DNA from: Flavobacteriales bacterium
GTDB taxonomy: Bacteria > Bacteroidota > Bacteroidia > Flavobacteriales_D > CANHHI01
Assembly: GCA_947460225.1 (NCBI GenBank)
Contig: CANHHI010000097.1
Span: forward strand, 1 to 6,299
DNA length: 6,299 nucleotides
Reading direction: 5' to 3'
Each line of letters starts with the position of its first letter. Position 1 is the first letter of the stretch. Positions 1-5,652 of the stretch are shown here, in pieces. Under the pieces are notes generated by a model, which had not been told where the DNA came from, made no database searches, and saw only the letters and a program-made list of their open reading frames with translations. The translations under genes were made by a program, and so were the position numbers.

Positions 1-242
1 TGATTGGGAAGTATTTTATATGTTTTTACCGACGACACACCAACACTCCTTCTTGCAGTGCTTGGCATTAAACTCAAAGCCTCTTCAATAGCCTCTTCTG
101 TGGAAACAGCGTAATCTTTGTACAATAAAGGCAAACGTGCTTTTTCTGCTTCACTCAGTTCCAAGACAGGTGTAAGGATTGCTGGCTTAGATTTTTTGCA
201 GGCAGTAAAAAATATTAAAAATAATGCTAAAAGGCTTTTCAT
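1..242 (-). CDS. Lipoprotein of unknown function, N-terminal part (runs off window)
   Basis: Reading the minus strand from ATG at 242-240 gives 80 residues with no stop before the window edge. The protein starts MKSLLALFLIFFTACKK, a short basic end, a hydrophobic stretch and a lipobox-like F-T-A-C, so Cys15 would be lipidated and the protein sent to the inner or outer membrane. The mature part is hydrophilic, with a helical segment rich in Glu and Ala (VSTEEAIEEALSLMP, residues 47-61) followed by an Arg/Ser/Val stretch. An in-frame ATG at 266-264 would add eight residues (MTKIFKNT) and give a more usual 22-residue signal; I prefer 242 for its A-rich upstream context, but either is possible. 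The EEAIEEAL pattern near the N-terminus recalls secreted Bacteroidota proteins with Spi-type propeptides, which is only a resemblance. It does not look like SusD. It lies about 600 bp and a terminator away from the transporter gene, so it is probably a separate transcription unit. Confidence 0.72.
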   Translation of the reverse strand, partial: MKSLLALFLIFFTACKKSKPAILTPVLELSEAEKARLPLLYKDYAVSTEEAIEEALSLMPSTARRSVGVSSVKTYKILPN

Positions 243-452
243 GGTGTTTTTAAAAATTTTTGTCATAAAAAATAAAATAATTGTAGCTTGACCGCCAGCA
301 AAACGCCAATTTAAACCAGGAAAATTGGTAAACCTTTTTTGTTCTTATCTTTTTTACCTTTTTTTTGCTTGCCATTGCCAACAGCAAACAGGTCAAAAAG
401 ACTTTTGATTTATACTTTCTGCGCAGTCCGTATTTGTGCAAAACACACAACA

Positions 453-485
453 GCAAAATTATCGATAAGCCCTAGGGCATTTTGC
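453..485. repeat. Nested palindromes (GCAAAAT...ATTTTGC around GCCCTAGGGC)
   Basis: A 7-bp inverted repeat, GCAAAAT at 453-459 and ATTTTGC at 479-485, encloses ATCGAT (461-466) and the perfect 10-bp palindrome GCCCTAGGGC (469-478). The GC-rich palindrome stands out in AT-rich DNA. It could be an operator or, on the minus strand, a leader hairpin for the lipoprotein gene; nothing here decides which. Confidence 0.45.
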
Positions 486-504
486 CGTGTATATTTTACT
501 TTTG

Positions 505-535
505 CAAGTTTAGCAAATATTTTCCGAAAACACAA
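505..535 (-). promoter_or_regulatory. Possible promoter for the lipoprotein gene
   Basis: On the minus strand TTG (535-533) is followed after 20 nt by TAAACTTG (512-505), one mismatch from the Bacteroidota -7 consensus TAnnTTTG. If used, transcription would begin near 499 and leave a leader of about 250 nt that includes the palindromes at 453-485. The region is AT-rich, so chance matches are easy and this is a weak call. Confidence 0.3.
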
Positions 536-579
536 AATAAAAATGCAAGAAAATTTAAAAAAATTTCATTTTTATAGCA

Positions 580-616
580 TTTACAATAGTTTCAAGTATT
601 TTCAAAACATTGTAAA
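580..616. repeat. Inverted repeat, 12-bp stem with one bulge
   Basis: TTTACAAT (580-587) pairs with ATTGTAAA (609-616). After a single bulged A (588) the stem continues as GTTT (589-592) with AAAC (605-608), leaving a 12-nt loop. It is AT-rich and has no clear U-tract on either strand, so an operator or structured spacer is as likely as a terminator. Confidence 0.45.
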
Positions 617-620
617 ATTC

Positions 621-650
621 AGTTAAATGTAGTTAAACGTAGTTAAATGA
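621..650. repeat. Three tandem 10-bp repeats, consensus AGTTAAAYGT
   Basis: AGTTAAATGT (621-630), AGTTAAACGT (631-640) and AGTTAAATGA (641-650) lie head to tail, followed by a weakly related CGCTAAAAAA. The 10-bp period is close to one turn of DNA, which would put all copies on the same helix face and suits cooperative protein binding. A simple slippage repeat is the alternative. Confidence 0.55.
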
Positions 651-727
651 CGCTAAAAAATCCCTCTATTTTGGGTTGAAAAACGTATGAATATTTACAA
701 AATATCTTTAAGCGTTTGTGAAATTCC

Positions 728-793
728 CTGCGAAGCAGATTAAAGCATCTCTGATGCCCCGTGCGTAGCACGGATTAAAACGGACAATGTCCG
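728..793. repeat. Array of four small hairpins, each with a 3-nt loop
   Basis: Four perfect inverted repeats follow each other: CTGC-GAA-GCAG (728-738), GCATC-TCT-GATGC (745-757), CCGTGC-GTA-GCACGG (759-773) and CGGAC-AAT-GTCCG (781-793). Stem sequences all differ, yet every loop is 3 nt. Linkers are ATTAAA (739-744), a single C, and ATTAAAA (774-780). On the minus strand the array lies just past the terminator of the transporter gene, and the TTTTAAT linkers follow stems in a terminator-like way. It is not a CRISPR array, because here the variable units are the palindromes and the most constant part is the short linker. It may be a copy of a dispersed intergenic palindromic element, which cannot be tested from one copy. 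Confidence 0.7.
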
Positions 794-828
794 AAAAAAA
801 ACAAGGCACGCATGGGTGCGTGCCTTGT
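794..828 (-). terminator. Rho-independent terminator of the SusC-like gene
   Basis: ACAAGGCACGCA (801-812) and TGCGTGCCTTGT (817-828) form a perfect 12-bp stem with the loop TGGG. Read on the minus strand the stem runs directly into eight T (801-794, the first shared with the stem). It begins 23 nt past the stop codon of the transporter gene. The plus-strand side has no T-run, so it acts in one direction only. Confidence 0.93.
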
Positions 829-851
829 CTGATGAGAGAAAATTATCCGAG

Positions 852-3800
852 TTAGAACGTAAATTTCATACCCGCAATAATAGCTCTTGACTGTGGATTG
901 TTAAAATAATGCGTTCCATACGTATGACTGCCCGAACCTCCTAAGAAAGTGTCTGGATCTAAACCGTTGGACAGCGTACTCCACGTGTACATATCTCTTA
1001 GTTTTACATAAATCTGCCAACCTTTTAAACCTATTTCTTTTTTATTTTTATAGTTGTAAGCAATGGTTACATCTTTGAGCTTGATGGAATGTATATTTTT
1101 TTCTATACCACCATCAGCCACTGAACCCATAACATCTTGCCAATACTGTTTAGACACGCTAGCCCAGTCGCTTGCCCCTATCCCAGAAGGATCTTCCACA
1201 GGTACATTGCCAATTTCCTCTCTATTGGCTGTTTCTACACCTACGCCATAATAATTCATTTTTTGAGAAGTACCATTCCAAACATCTCCACCAATTCTAA
1301 AATTAACTAGGAAAGATAGTTCTACGCCATAAAAAGACAATTTATTTTGCAAGCCCATGCGTACCCATGGATTTGGATCACCTATTATACCGGCTTGTTT
1401 TTCTCTGTTTTCATCCCAATACGTGCCGTAAAAAGAGCCAAAAGCAGCACCTGCCGCTACGGCATTGTACAGGGTAAAGCCATTTGTTGTGTTACCAACA
1501 GAACCCAATTTATTGCCATCTGGATTTTGAATGCCTGAAATAGAATAAACGCCTTCATTGACATTTCCACTTCCATCGTCCACACTTACTGAACTTACCA
1601 TGCTCCTAGAAAAAGAAGCGTGCACATCTAAATTCCACTCAAAGTTTTTAGATACAACTGGTTTGCTATATAAACTCAATTCAGCACCTTGCGTGGTCAT
1701 ATTCATGGCGTTGCTAAACAACAAGGTAGATTCATCAACATACGTAGATAAAATTCCGCCGTTTAACATTTCAAAAAAGTAACCCATTTTCAAAAGCACT
1801 CTATCTTTTAAGAAACCAAAGTCAAATCCAACATCTGCACCCAACTTATATTCTGGTCTCAAACTCTTTGCAAATACGACGTCCATAAAAGGGTGATCAG
1901 CTCCGTTGATACCTGGCGCATAAAGGCTAACATTTGGATTACCTACATTCGCATCATTCGATGCCAATGCTACATCTAGAGCACGTGAAACGTAGTTATA
2001 GTAATAAGGCGTTGGCGCATTGCCACTTGCACCAAAAGAAGCACGCATTTTACCATAAGTTAGACCACCAAAACCTTTATTACCAGCCTGTTTAGACAAT
2101 TCCGTAAAGACAAAACCAAAATCTAAAACAGGATAAGGCAAGGCATAAGAACCTGCATAAGCAGACTCAAACAAAAAATCTTGTCTGATTCCCAAAGCCG
2201 CAGATATGACCTTTTTGTAATTGTATTCCACATTAAACATAAGACCTGCATCGTATTGTTCTACAATTAAATCATTGGTAATAGATTTTTCAACCTGTGT
2301 TATCGTTGCGGGCGTTCCTATAATACCCGTACCCATGGTATTGGTAGAGTTCATGTTATTTCCTGAAAATAATATACCTGCCGAAATTTTTATACTAGAC
2401 CTATTCTCAAAACGCTTCACCGCATTGAAAATTAAATCATGCATGAATCTAAGGTTATCACTGAAAATACCTCCTACTCTACCACGTTGGTAAAAATTAG
2501 ACGCCGCTCTTTTTACACTCTGTTTGAGCGTGGTTCCACTGTAATCCACGCCAATTCTTTGCATCATATCAAAGCGAAACGCATTTTCTTCTTTCTTTTT
2601 ATTGCCATTTAAGTCATAGCTGAACTTTAAAGACCCCATAAAGTGAGATGTATTTTCTGTATAAATCACATTTTTTAACGACCAATATGGGTTGTCAAAA
2701 CCTATGAGTGGTTGAACCGCATCTGAAAAAGGATTACCATCATTACCTACATACAGATTGATGGGCAACAAATATAAAGCATGTGTTATTCCACCAAACA
2801 AGGTGGCTACACCATTACCCTCTGGATTCAGCACACCTCCTCCTTTATAGGATTTATCCCCTTGGTAATTGTTAATGGCGGTGGAAAAGTCCACACTCAC
2901 TTTATCACTCAATTCGGAAGAACCATTGAACCTTAAATTTAATTTTTGGTAGGTCAATCCTTGTAGCATACTTGTCTCTCCACGAGTAATATTAACAGAG
3001 CTAAATGTTTTAAACCTGCCCTTACCTCCAGCAATAGATAAATTATGGCTATGACTTAAGCCTGGCTTAAAAAAAGTACTATATTGGTTGTAAGCCTCCT
3101 TACCAAATCCTTGAATATCAGCATTTGCAAGTGCTACGCCCCAAGAATAAGCATTTGCATCTTTTTCATTGAAAGAATATTTCGTTTGCTTTTCTGGCAA
3201 AGCACGGGCAAAATCTGCACGGAAATACGTATTATACGTAATATCCAATTTACCGTTTTTCCCACGCCTTGTGGTGTAAAGAATAGCCCCATTGCCACCT
3301 CTTGAACCATACAAAGCCGTTGCAGCAGCTCCTTTCAGAACAGTTACCATTTGTACATCTTGCGGATTTATGTCAAAAATTCTATAAGACTGATCAACAC
3401 CTTCTTGTGAACCAAAACTTAGCGTGTTGATGGGTACGCCATCTACCACAATCAATGGCTCGTTGTTAAACGGAGAAGAACCTCCCCGTATGGTTGCTTT
3501 TGCAGATGCGCCTGGCATTGACGAAGCATACACCACATCTAAACCTGGCGTAATACCCTCAACCCCATCTAATGCGTCCCTGCCAAGTTCCACGTTATCA
3601 CCGGAAACTTGTTCATAAGCAACGTTTGTTTTTTCTTCCTCTTTTTCAATGCCCAGTGCTGTGAAAATCCCATATTTTTCACCTTTCCTAGGTACCATAT
3701 TGATATAGATACGCTTTTTACCTTCAACAGGCAAAACAACATCTTCCATACCCAATGAAGAAATAACCAAAACATCTGTAGCAACAACAAGAATCGTAAA

Positions 3801-4052
3801 CTGACCAGTCGCATCGGATACCACACTAATGTCTTTACCCTGCACCGATACGTTTGCGCCTACAATGTCGTCACCAGCTTCGTTTTTAATTTTACCGGTT
3901 ACCTTAATTTTTGCATCCTTGGTTTTAGAGACAGGAGCAACCTCTTGTTTGTTTGCAGTCTTTGGGGCACTACTGCCTTGCGGACTAGCCTGTGCAAACA
4001 TGTTCAGAGTAGAACATATCACAGCAATTTGAAATAATTTTCTCGTCATCAT
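852..4052 (-). CDS. SusC/RagA-family TonB-dependent outer-membrane transporter
   Basis: A 1066-residue protein of normal SusC length that imports a substrate, usually a glycan or peptide, across the outer membrane using TonB energy. Residues 1-22 are a signal peptide. Residues about 49-120 form a carboxypeptidase-regulatory-like beta domain (KVTGKIKNEAGDDIVGANV). The plug spans about 128-262 with the family signatures IRGGSSPFNNEPLIVVDG (188-205) and LKGAAATALYGSRGGNGAI (239-257). The rest is a barrel with many aromatic strands, ending in the outer-membrane C-terminal signal GMKFTF. There is no N-terminal STN domain, so it lacks the usual signal-transducer module. The start is ATG 4052-4050 (or 4049-4047 next to it): the open frame extends 97 codons upstream, but that part is not signal-like and would overlap the promoter and the divergent sigma gene. 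No susD gene follows; a terminator does. Substrate unknown. Confidence 0.95.
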   Translation of the reverse strand: MMTRKLFQIAVICSTLNMFAQASPQGSSAPKTANKQEVAPVSKTKDAKIKVTGKIKNEAGDDIVGANVSVQGKDISVVSDATGQFTILVVATDVLVISSLGMEDVVLPVEGKKRIYINMVPRKGEKYGIFTALGIEKEEEKTNVAYEQVSGDNVELGRDALDGVEGITPGLDVVYASSMPGASAKATIRGGSSPFNNEPLIVVDGVPINTLSFGSQEGVDQSYRIFDINPQDVQMVTVLKGAAATALYGSRGGNGAILYTTRRGKNGKLDITYNTYFRADFARALPEKQTKYSFNEKDANAYSWGVALANADIQGFGKEAYNQYSTFFKPGLSHSHNLSIAGGKGRFKTFSSVNITRGETSMLQGLTYQKLNLRFNGSSELSDKVSVDFSTAINNYQGDKSYKGGGVLNPEGNGVATLFGGITHALYLLPINLYVGNDGNPFSDAVQPLIGFDNPYWSLKNVIYTENTSHFMGSLKFSYDLNGNKKKEENAFRFDMMQRIGVDYSGTTLKQSVKRAASNFYQRGRVGGIFSDNLRFMHDLIFNAVKRFENRSSIKISAGILFSGNNMNSTNTMGTGIIGTPATITQVEKSITNDLIVEQYDAGLMFNVEYNYKKVISAALGIRQDFLFESAYAGSYALPYPVLDFGFVFTELSKQAGNKGFGGLTYGKMRASFGASGNAPTPYYYNYVSRALDVALASNDANVGNPNVSLYAPGINGADHPFMDVVFAKSLRPEYKLGADVGFDFGFLKDRVLLKMGYFFEMLNGGILSTYVDESTLLFSNAMNMTTQGAELSLYSKPVVSKNFEWNLDVHASFSRSMVSSVSVDDGSGNVNEGVYSISGIQNPDGNKLGSVGNTTNGFTLYNAVAAGAAFGSFYGTYWDENREKQAGIIGDPNPWVRMGLQNKLSFYGVELSFLVNFRIGGDVWNGTSQKMNYYGVGVETANREEIGNVPVEDPSGIGASDWASVSKQYWQDVMGSVADGGIEKNIHSIKLKDVTIAYNYKNKKEIGLKGWQIYVKLRDMYTWSTLSNGLDPDTFLGGSGSHTYGTHYFNNPQSRAIIAGMKFTF

Positions 4053-4076
4053 GTGTAATAGAATAGAATCTAAAGG

Positions 4077-4106
4077 CAAATTTAAAAAGATTCTTTGATA
4101 CAGCAA
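4077..4106 (-). promoter_or_regulatory. Bacteroidota-type promoter of the SusC-like gene
   Basis: On the minus strand TTG (4106-4104), 19 nt, then TAAATTTG (4084-4077) match the primary-sigma consensus of Bacteroidota (-33 TTG, -7 TAnnTTTG). Transcription would start near 4072, giving a leader of only about 20 nt before the ATG at 4052. This agrees with the chosen start and excludes the longer open frame. The leader has no Shine-Dalgarno sequence, which is common in this phylum. Confidence 0.7.
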
Positions 4107-4165
4107 GTTTTTTTTAGAAAAAAAATATTTTTTATCTACAAAAAAAAGTGAATAACATATTTTTG

Positions 4166-4173
4166 TAACTTTG
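4166..4173 (+). promoter_or_regulatory. -7 element of the sigma-factor operon promoter
   Basis: TAACTTTG matches TAnnTTTG exactly and sits about 77 nt before the sigma-factor ATG, within the common Bacteroidota context TTTTTGTAACTTTGCA. No TTG is found at the expected -33 distance, where the sequence is an A-run, so the promoter may be weak or need an activator. It is divergent from the transporter promoter about 60 bp away, and the two share a spacer rich in A/T runs. Confidence 0.5.
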
Positions 4174-4249
4174 CATCCCTGTAAATCGTTATAGGTAATA
4201 GGCGCATAACAAGAGAATGGATAAAGTTTTCTTATAAAATTTCGCAAAC

Positions 4250-4738
4250 ATGACACTGAAAGAATATAATCAATGTGTTGATTTACATGCCAATAACATT
4301 TTTCGGTTTTTGGTGAAGCAAATACGAGACAAAGATACGGCAAAAGACCTTGTGCAAGATGCTTTTGAGCGTCTTTGGCTAAATTTAAATGAAGTTTCTT
4401 TTGAAAAAGGGAAATCTTTTTTATACACTGTGGCTTATAGACGCATGCTGGATATATTGCGCAAAAAAAGAGAGCATTATTTGGAGGAAAGACCAGACTT
4501 TGACCACCCTGACCAATGGCGGGATTACAATAATTTGAAAGATATTATGGACAAAGCCCTTGAAACCTTGCCATTGCAACAAAAATCTTTGGTTTTACTC
4601 AGGGATTATGAAGATTACGCATACAAAGACATTGCAGAAATCACAGGGCTTTCGGAGTCGCAAGTAAAAGTATATTTGTTTAGGGCAAGAAAAGCACTTA
4701 AAGATTATTTGGTTAAAATAAATTTCAAGGAGGCATGA
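4250..4738 (+). CDS. ECF-type RNA polymerase sigma factor
   Basis: A 162-residue sigma-70-family protein of the extracytoplasmic-function group, which holds only regions 2 and 4. Region 2 covers about residues 10-78: DKDTAKDLVQDAFERLW (27-43) is the core-RNA-polymerase-binding helix and SFLYTVAYRRMLDILRKKRE (56-75) holds the -10 recognition helix. Region 4 is about 97-155, with the usual TLPLQQKSLVLL lead and the helix-turn-helix YKDIAEITGLSESQVKVYLF (125-144) followed by RARKALK. Length and motifs are intact. It is first in an operon: its stop TGA overlaps the ATG of the anti-sigma gene (ATGA). It should direct transcription of an envelope-related regulon when freed from its partner; the target genes are not identifiable here. 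Its own promoter looks housekeeping-like rather than clearly autoregulated. Confidence 0.95.
   Translation: MTLKEYNQCVDLHANNIFRFLVKQIRDKDTAKDLVQDAFERLWLNLNEVSFEKGKSFLYTVAYRRMLDILRKKREHYLEERPDFDHPDQWRDYNNLKDIMDKALETLPLQQKSLVLLRDYEDYAYKDIAEITGLSESQVKVYLFRARKALKDYLVKINFKEA
4727..4733 (+). promoter_or_regulatory. Strong AAGGAGG motif one base before the anti-sigma start
   Basis: AAGGAGG is a full Shine-Dalgarno match, but it ends one base before the ATG at 4735, closer than the usual 5-9 nt. The next in-frame ATGs (4756, 4759, 4786) are too far away. It also encodes the last residues of the sigma factor. Re-initiation by ribosomes ending at the ATGA overlap may matter more than the motif. Confidence 0.45.
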
Positions 4739-5652
4739 TTATCTCTTATCGCTCCATGATGGAGAAAACAGGAAAAAGCCTAGACATGGCACAAAGCGAA
4801 AATTTTGACCAAATTTTTGCCCAGGAATTGTCTATGGAAGAACTAGACCAAGCCCTCTTGGAATTGGAAAGTTTTGTCAAATTAGACAAACCCGCAGAAG
4901 TAATATTAGAAGGGGCATCTTTTCTCAAAAAACCAGAATACAGTTCTTTTTCAGAAGAAGAAAGGGAAAATTTGTGCATCAAAGCCGTAGAACGTCAGCT
5001 TGGCGCACAAGAAAGGCAATTGCTTAAAAACTGGCTTAAAGAAGATAAATCTTTGCAAACCACGTTTAAGTTATATAAAAATACACGCTTGCAAAAAGAT
5101 TTTAGCGTGGTTTTTGCAGGTAAACAAAAACTTAAAAAAACATCTTGGCAAGAAAATATGTATCCTTGGCTGACAAGATTTTTGGCGGCTGCTTGCTTTG
5201 TGCTCTTTGTATTGGCGTTTTGGAATCCAAATGAGCCCATGCAGACGCAAACCATAGCACTTGCACAAGATTTAACGACAACAGAGCCTTTGCGTATAGC
5301 ACAAGAAAACGATGTGGAACAAACGCCTAAGCAAATGGGCAGAAAAAATATTGTGCCTATCAAAAAAGTGCAAACATTAGCAAGTCCAGTTGATGCTTTT
5401 GCTAGCACACCAGCACAGGCTTTGCAAATTGTAAAAGCAGAAGAGCCTTTAACGGAAACTTTGCTTGCACAAAGCACACGAGAAGAAAAAGGTTCTTTTG
5501 AAGGCTTGGATAAAGATAACAACCTAAAAAAAACCGAGAAAATCACCCTGGATTTTAGCAATGAAAAAGAGGGTGCAAAATCTTTTTTTAAATTACTCAG
5601 CTTGTCTATTTCTGGCAAGAAAAAACAAAGTTTAGCAAGACATGAACATTAA
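4735..5652 (+). CDS. Membrane-anchored anti-sigma factor (predicted)
   Basis: A 305-residue protein predicted to bind and hold the preceding ECF sigma factor at the inner membrane. Residues 1-145 are cytoplasmic and highly charged; the stretch from A84 to D122 (ERQLGAQERQLLKNWLKED, then LYKNTRLQKD) resembles the helical sigma-binding part of Bacteroidota anti-sigma factors. No HxxxCxxC zinc motif is present, so it is not a zinc-type anti-sigma. One transmembrane helix lies at about 146-163 (LTRFLAAACFVLFVLAFW). The periplasmic tail, 164-305, is low in complexity and rich in Gln, Thr, Glu and Lys, without a recognisable FecR domain, and ends in an amphipathic segment (about 269-293) and a basic tail. 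The start is ATG 4735, overlapping the sigma stop; starts at 4756 or 4786 cannot be excluded and would lose only non-conserved residues. The gene overlaps the next by 11 bp. The role is inferred from topology and position more than from a clear domain match. Confidence 0.8.
   Translation: MIISYRSMMEKTGKSLDMAQSENFDQIFAQELSMEELDQALLELESFVKLDKPAEVILEGASFLKKPEYSSFSEEERENLCIKAVERQLGAQERQLLKNWLKEDKSLQTTFKLYKNTRLQKDFSVVFAGKQKLKKTSWQENMYPWLTRFLAAACFVLFVLAFWNPNEPMQTQTIALAQDLTTTEPLRIAQENDVEQTPKQMGRKNIVPIKKVQTLASPVDAFASTPAQALQIVKAEEPLTETLLAQSTREEKGSFEGLDKDNNLKKTEKITLDFSNEKEGAKSFFKLLSLSISGKKKQSLARHEH

Larger units (their letters stand above)
243..727. other. AT-rich intergenic region without a convincing gene
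   Basis: No frame here has the look of a protein. Open frames exist on both strands, but they consist of A/T-run codons (Lys, Phe, Asn, Ile) and lack recognisable starts or domains. A short minus-strand frame (409-311) reads as a lysine-rich tail ending GLPIFLV but has no start codon and is bounded by stops; it could be a gene remnant or chance. What does stand out is a set of inverted and direct repeats at 453-485, 580-616 and 621-650, listed separately. Confidence 0.6.
4053..4249. other. Divergent promoter region between transporter and sigma operon
   Basis: About 197 bp separate the two start codons. It contains the two promoters listed, long A and T runs (about 4108-4147), and a weak inverted repeat GTTAT (4188-4192) / ATAAC (4206-4210) in the sigma leader. 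I see no clear operator shared by both genes. Confidence 0.6.

Noticed and set aside
311..409. Minus-strand 32-residue lysine-rich frame ending GLPIFLV, possibly a gene remnant
   Set aside because: It has no start codon and is closed by a stop on both sides; the lysines come from A-runs. Too little is left to support a pseudogene.
250..456. Minus-strand 68-residue open frame in the left intergenic region
   Set aside because: Its Lys/Phe/Tyr content follows from A and T runs, it has no domain or signal, and it overlaps the upstream sequence of the lipoprotein gene.
339..626. Plus-strand 95-residue open frame in the left intergenic region
   Set aside because: The composition is that of translated AT-rich DNA, and it spans several inverted repeats with no initiation signal.
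728..828. CRISPR-like array
   Set aside because: Units are not repeats of one sequence: the palindromes differ from each other and the linkers are only 1-7 nt.
4217..4237. Six-residue leader peptide (MDKVFL) before the sigma gene with an AAGAGA upstream
   Set aside because: So short a frame occurs easily by chance, and no attenuator structure follows it.
4053..4343. Extra 97 codons upstream of the transporter start in the same open frame
   Set aside because: The extension is not signal-like, crosses the promoter and overlaps the first codons of the divergent sigma gene, while a proper signal peptide begins at 4052.
4995..5618. 207-residue minus-strand open frame opposite the anti-sigma gene
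   Set aside because: It is a shadow of the plus-strand gene, whose frame continues the coupled operon and has the expected topology.
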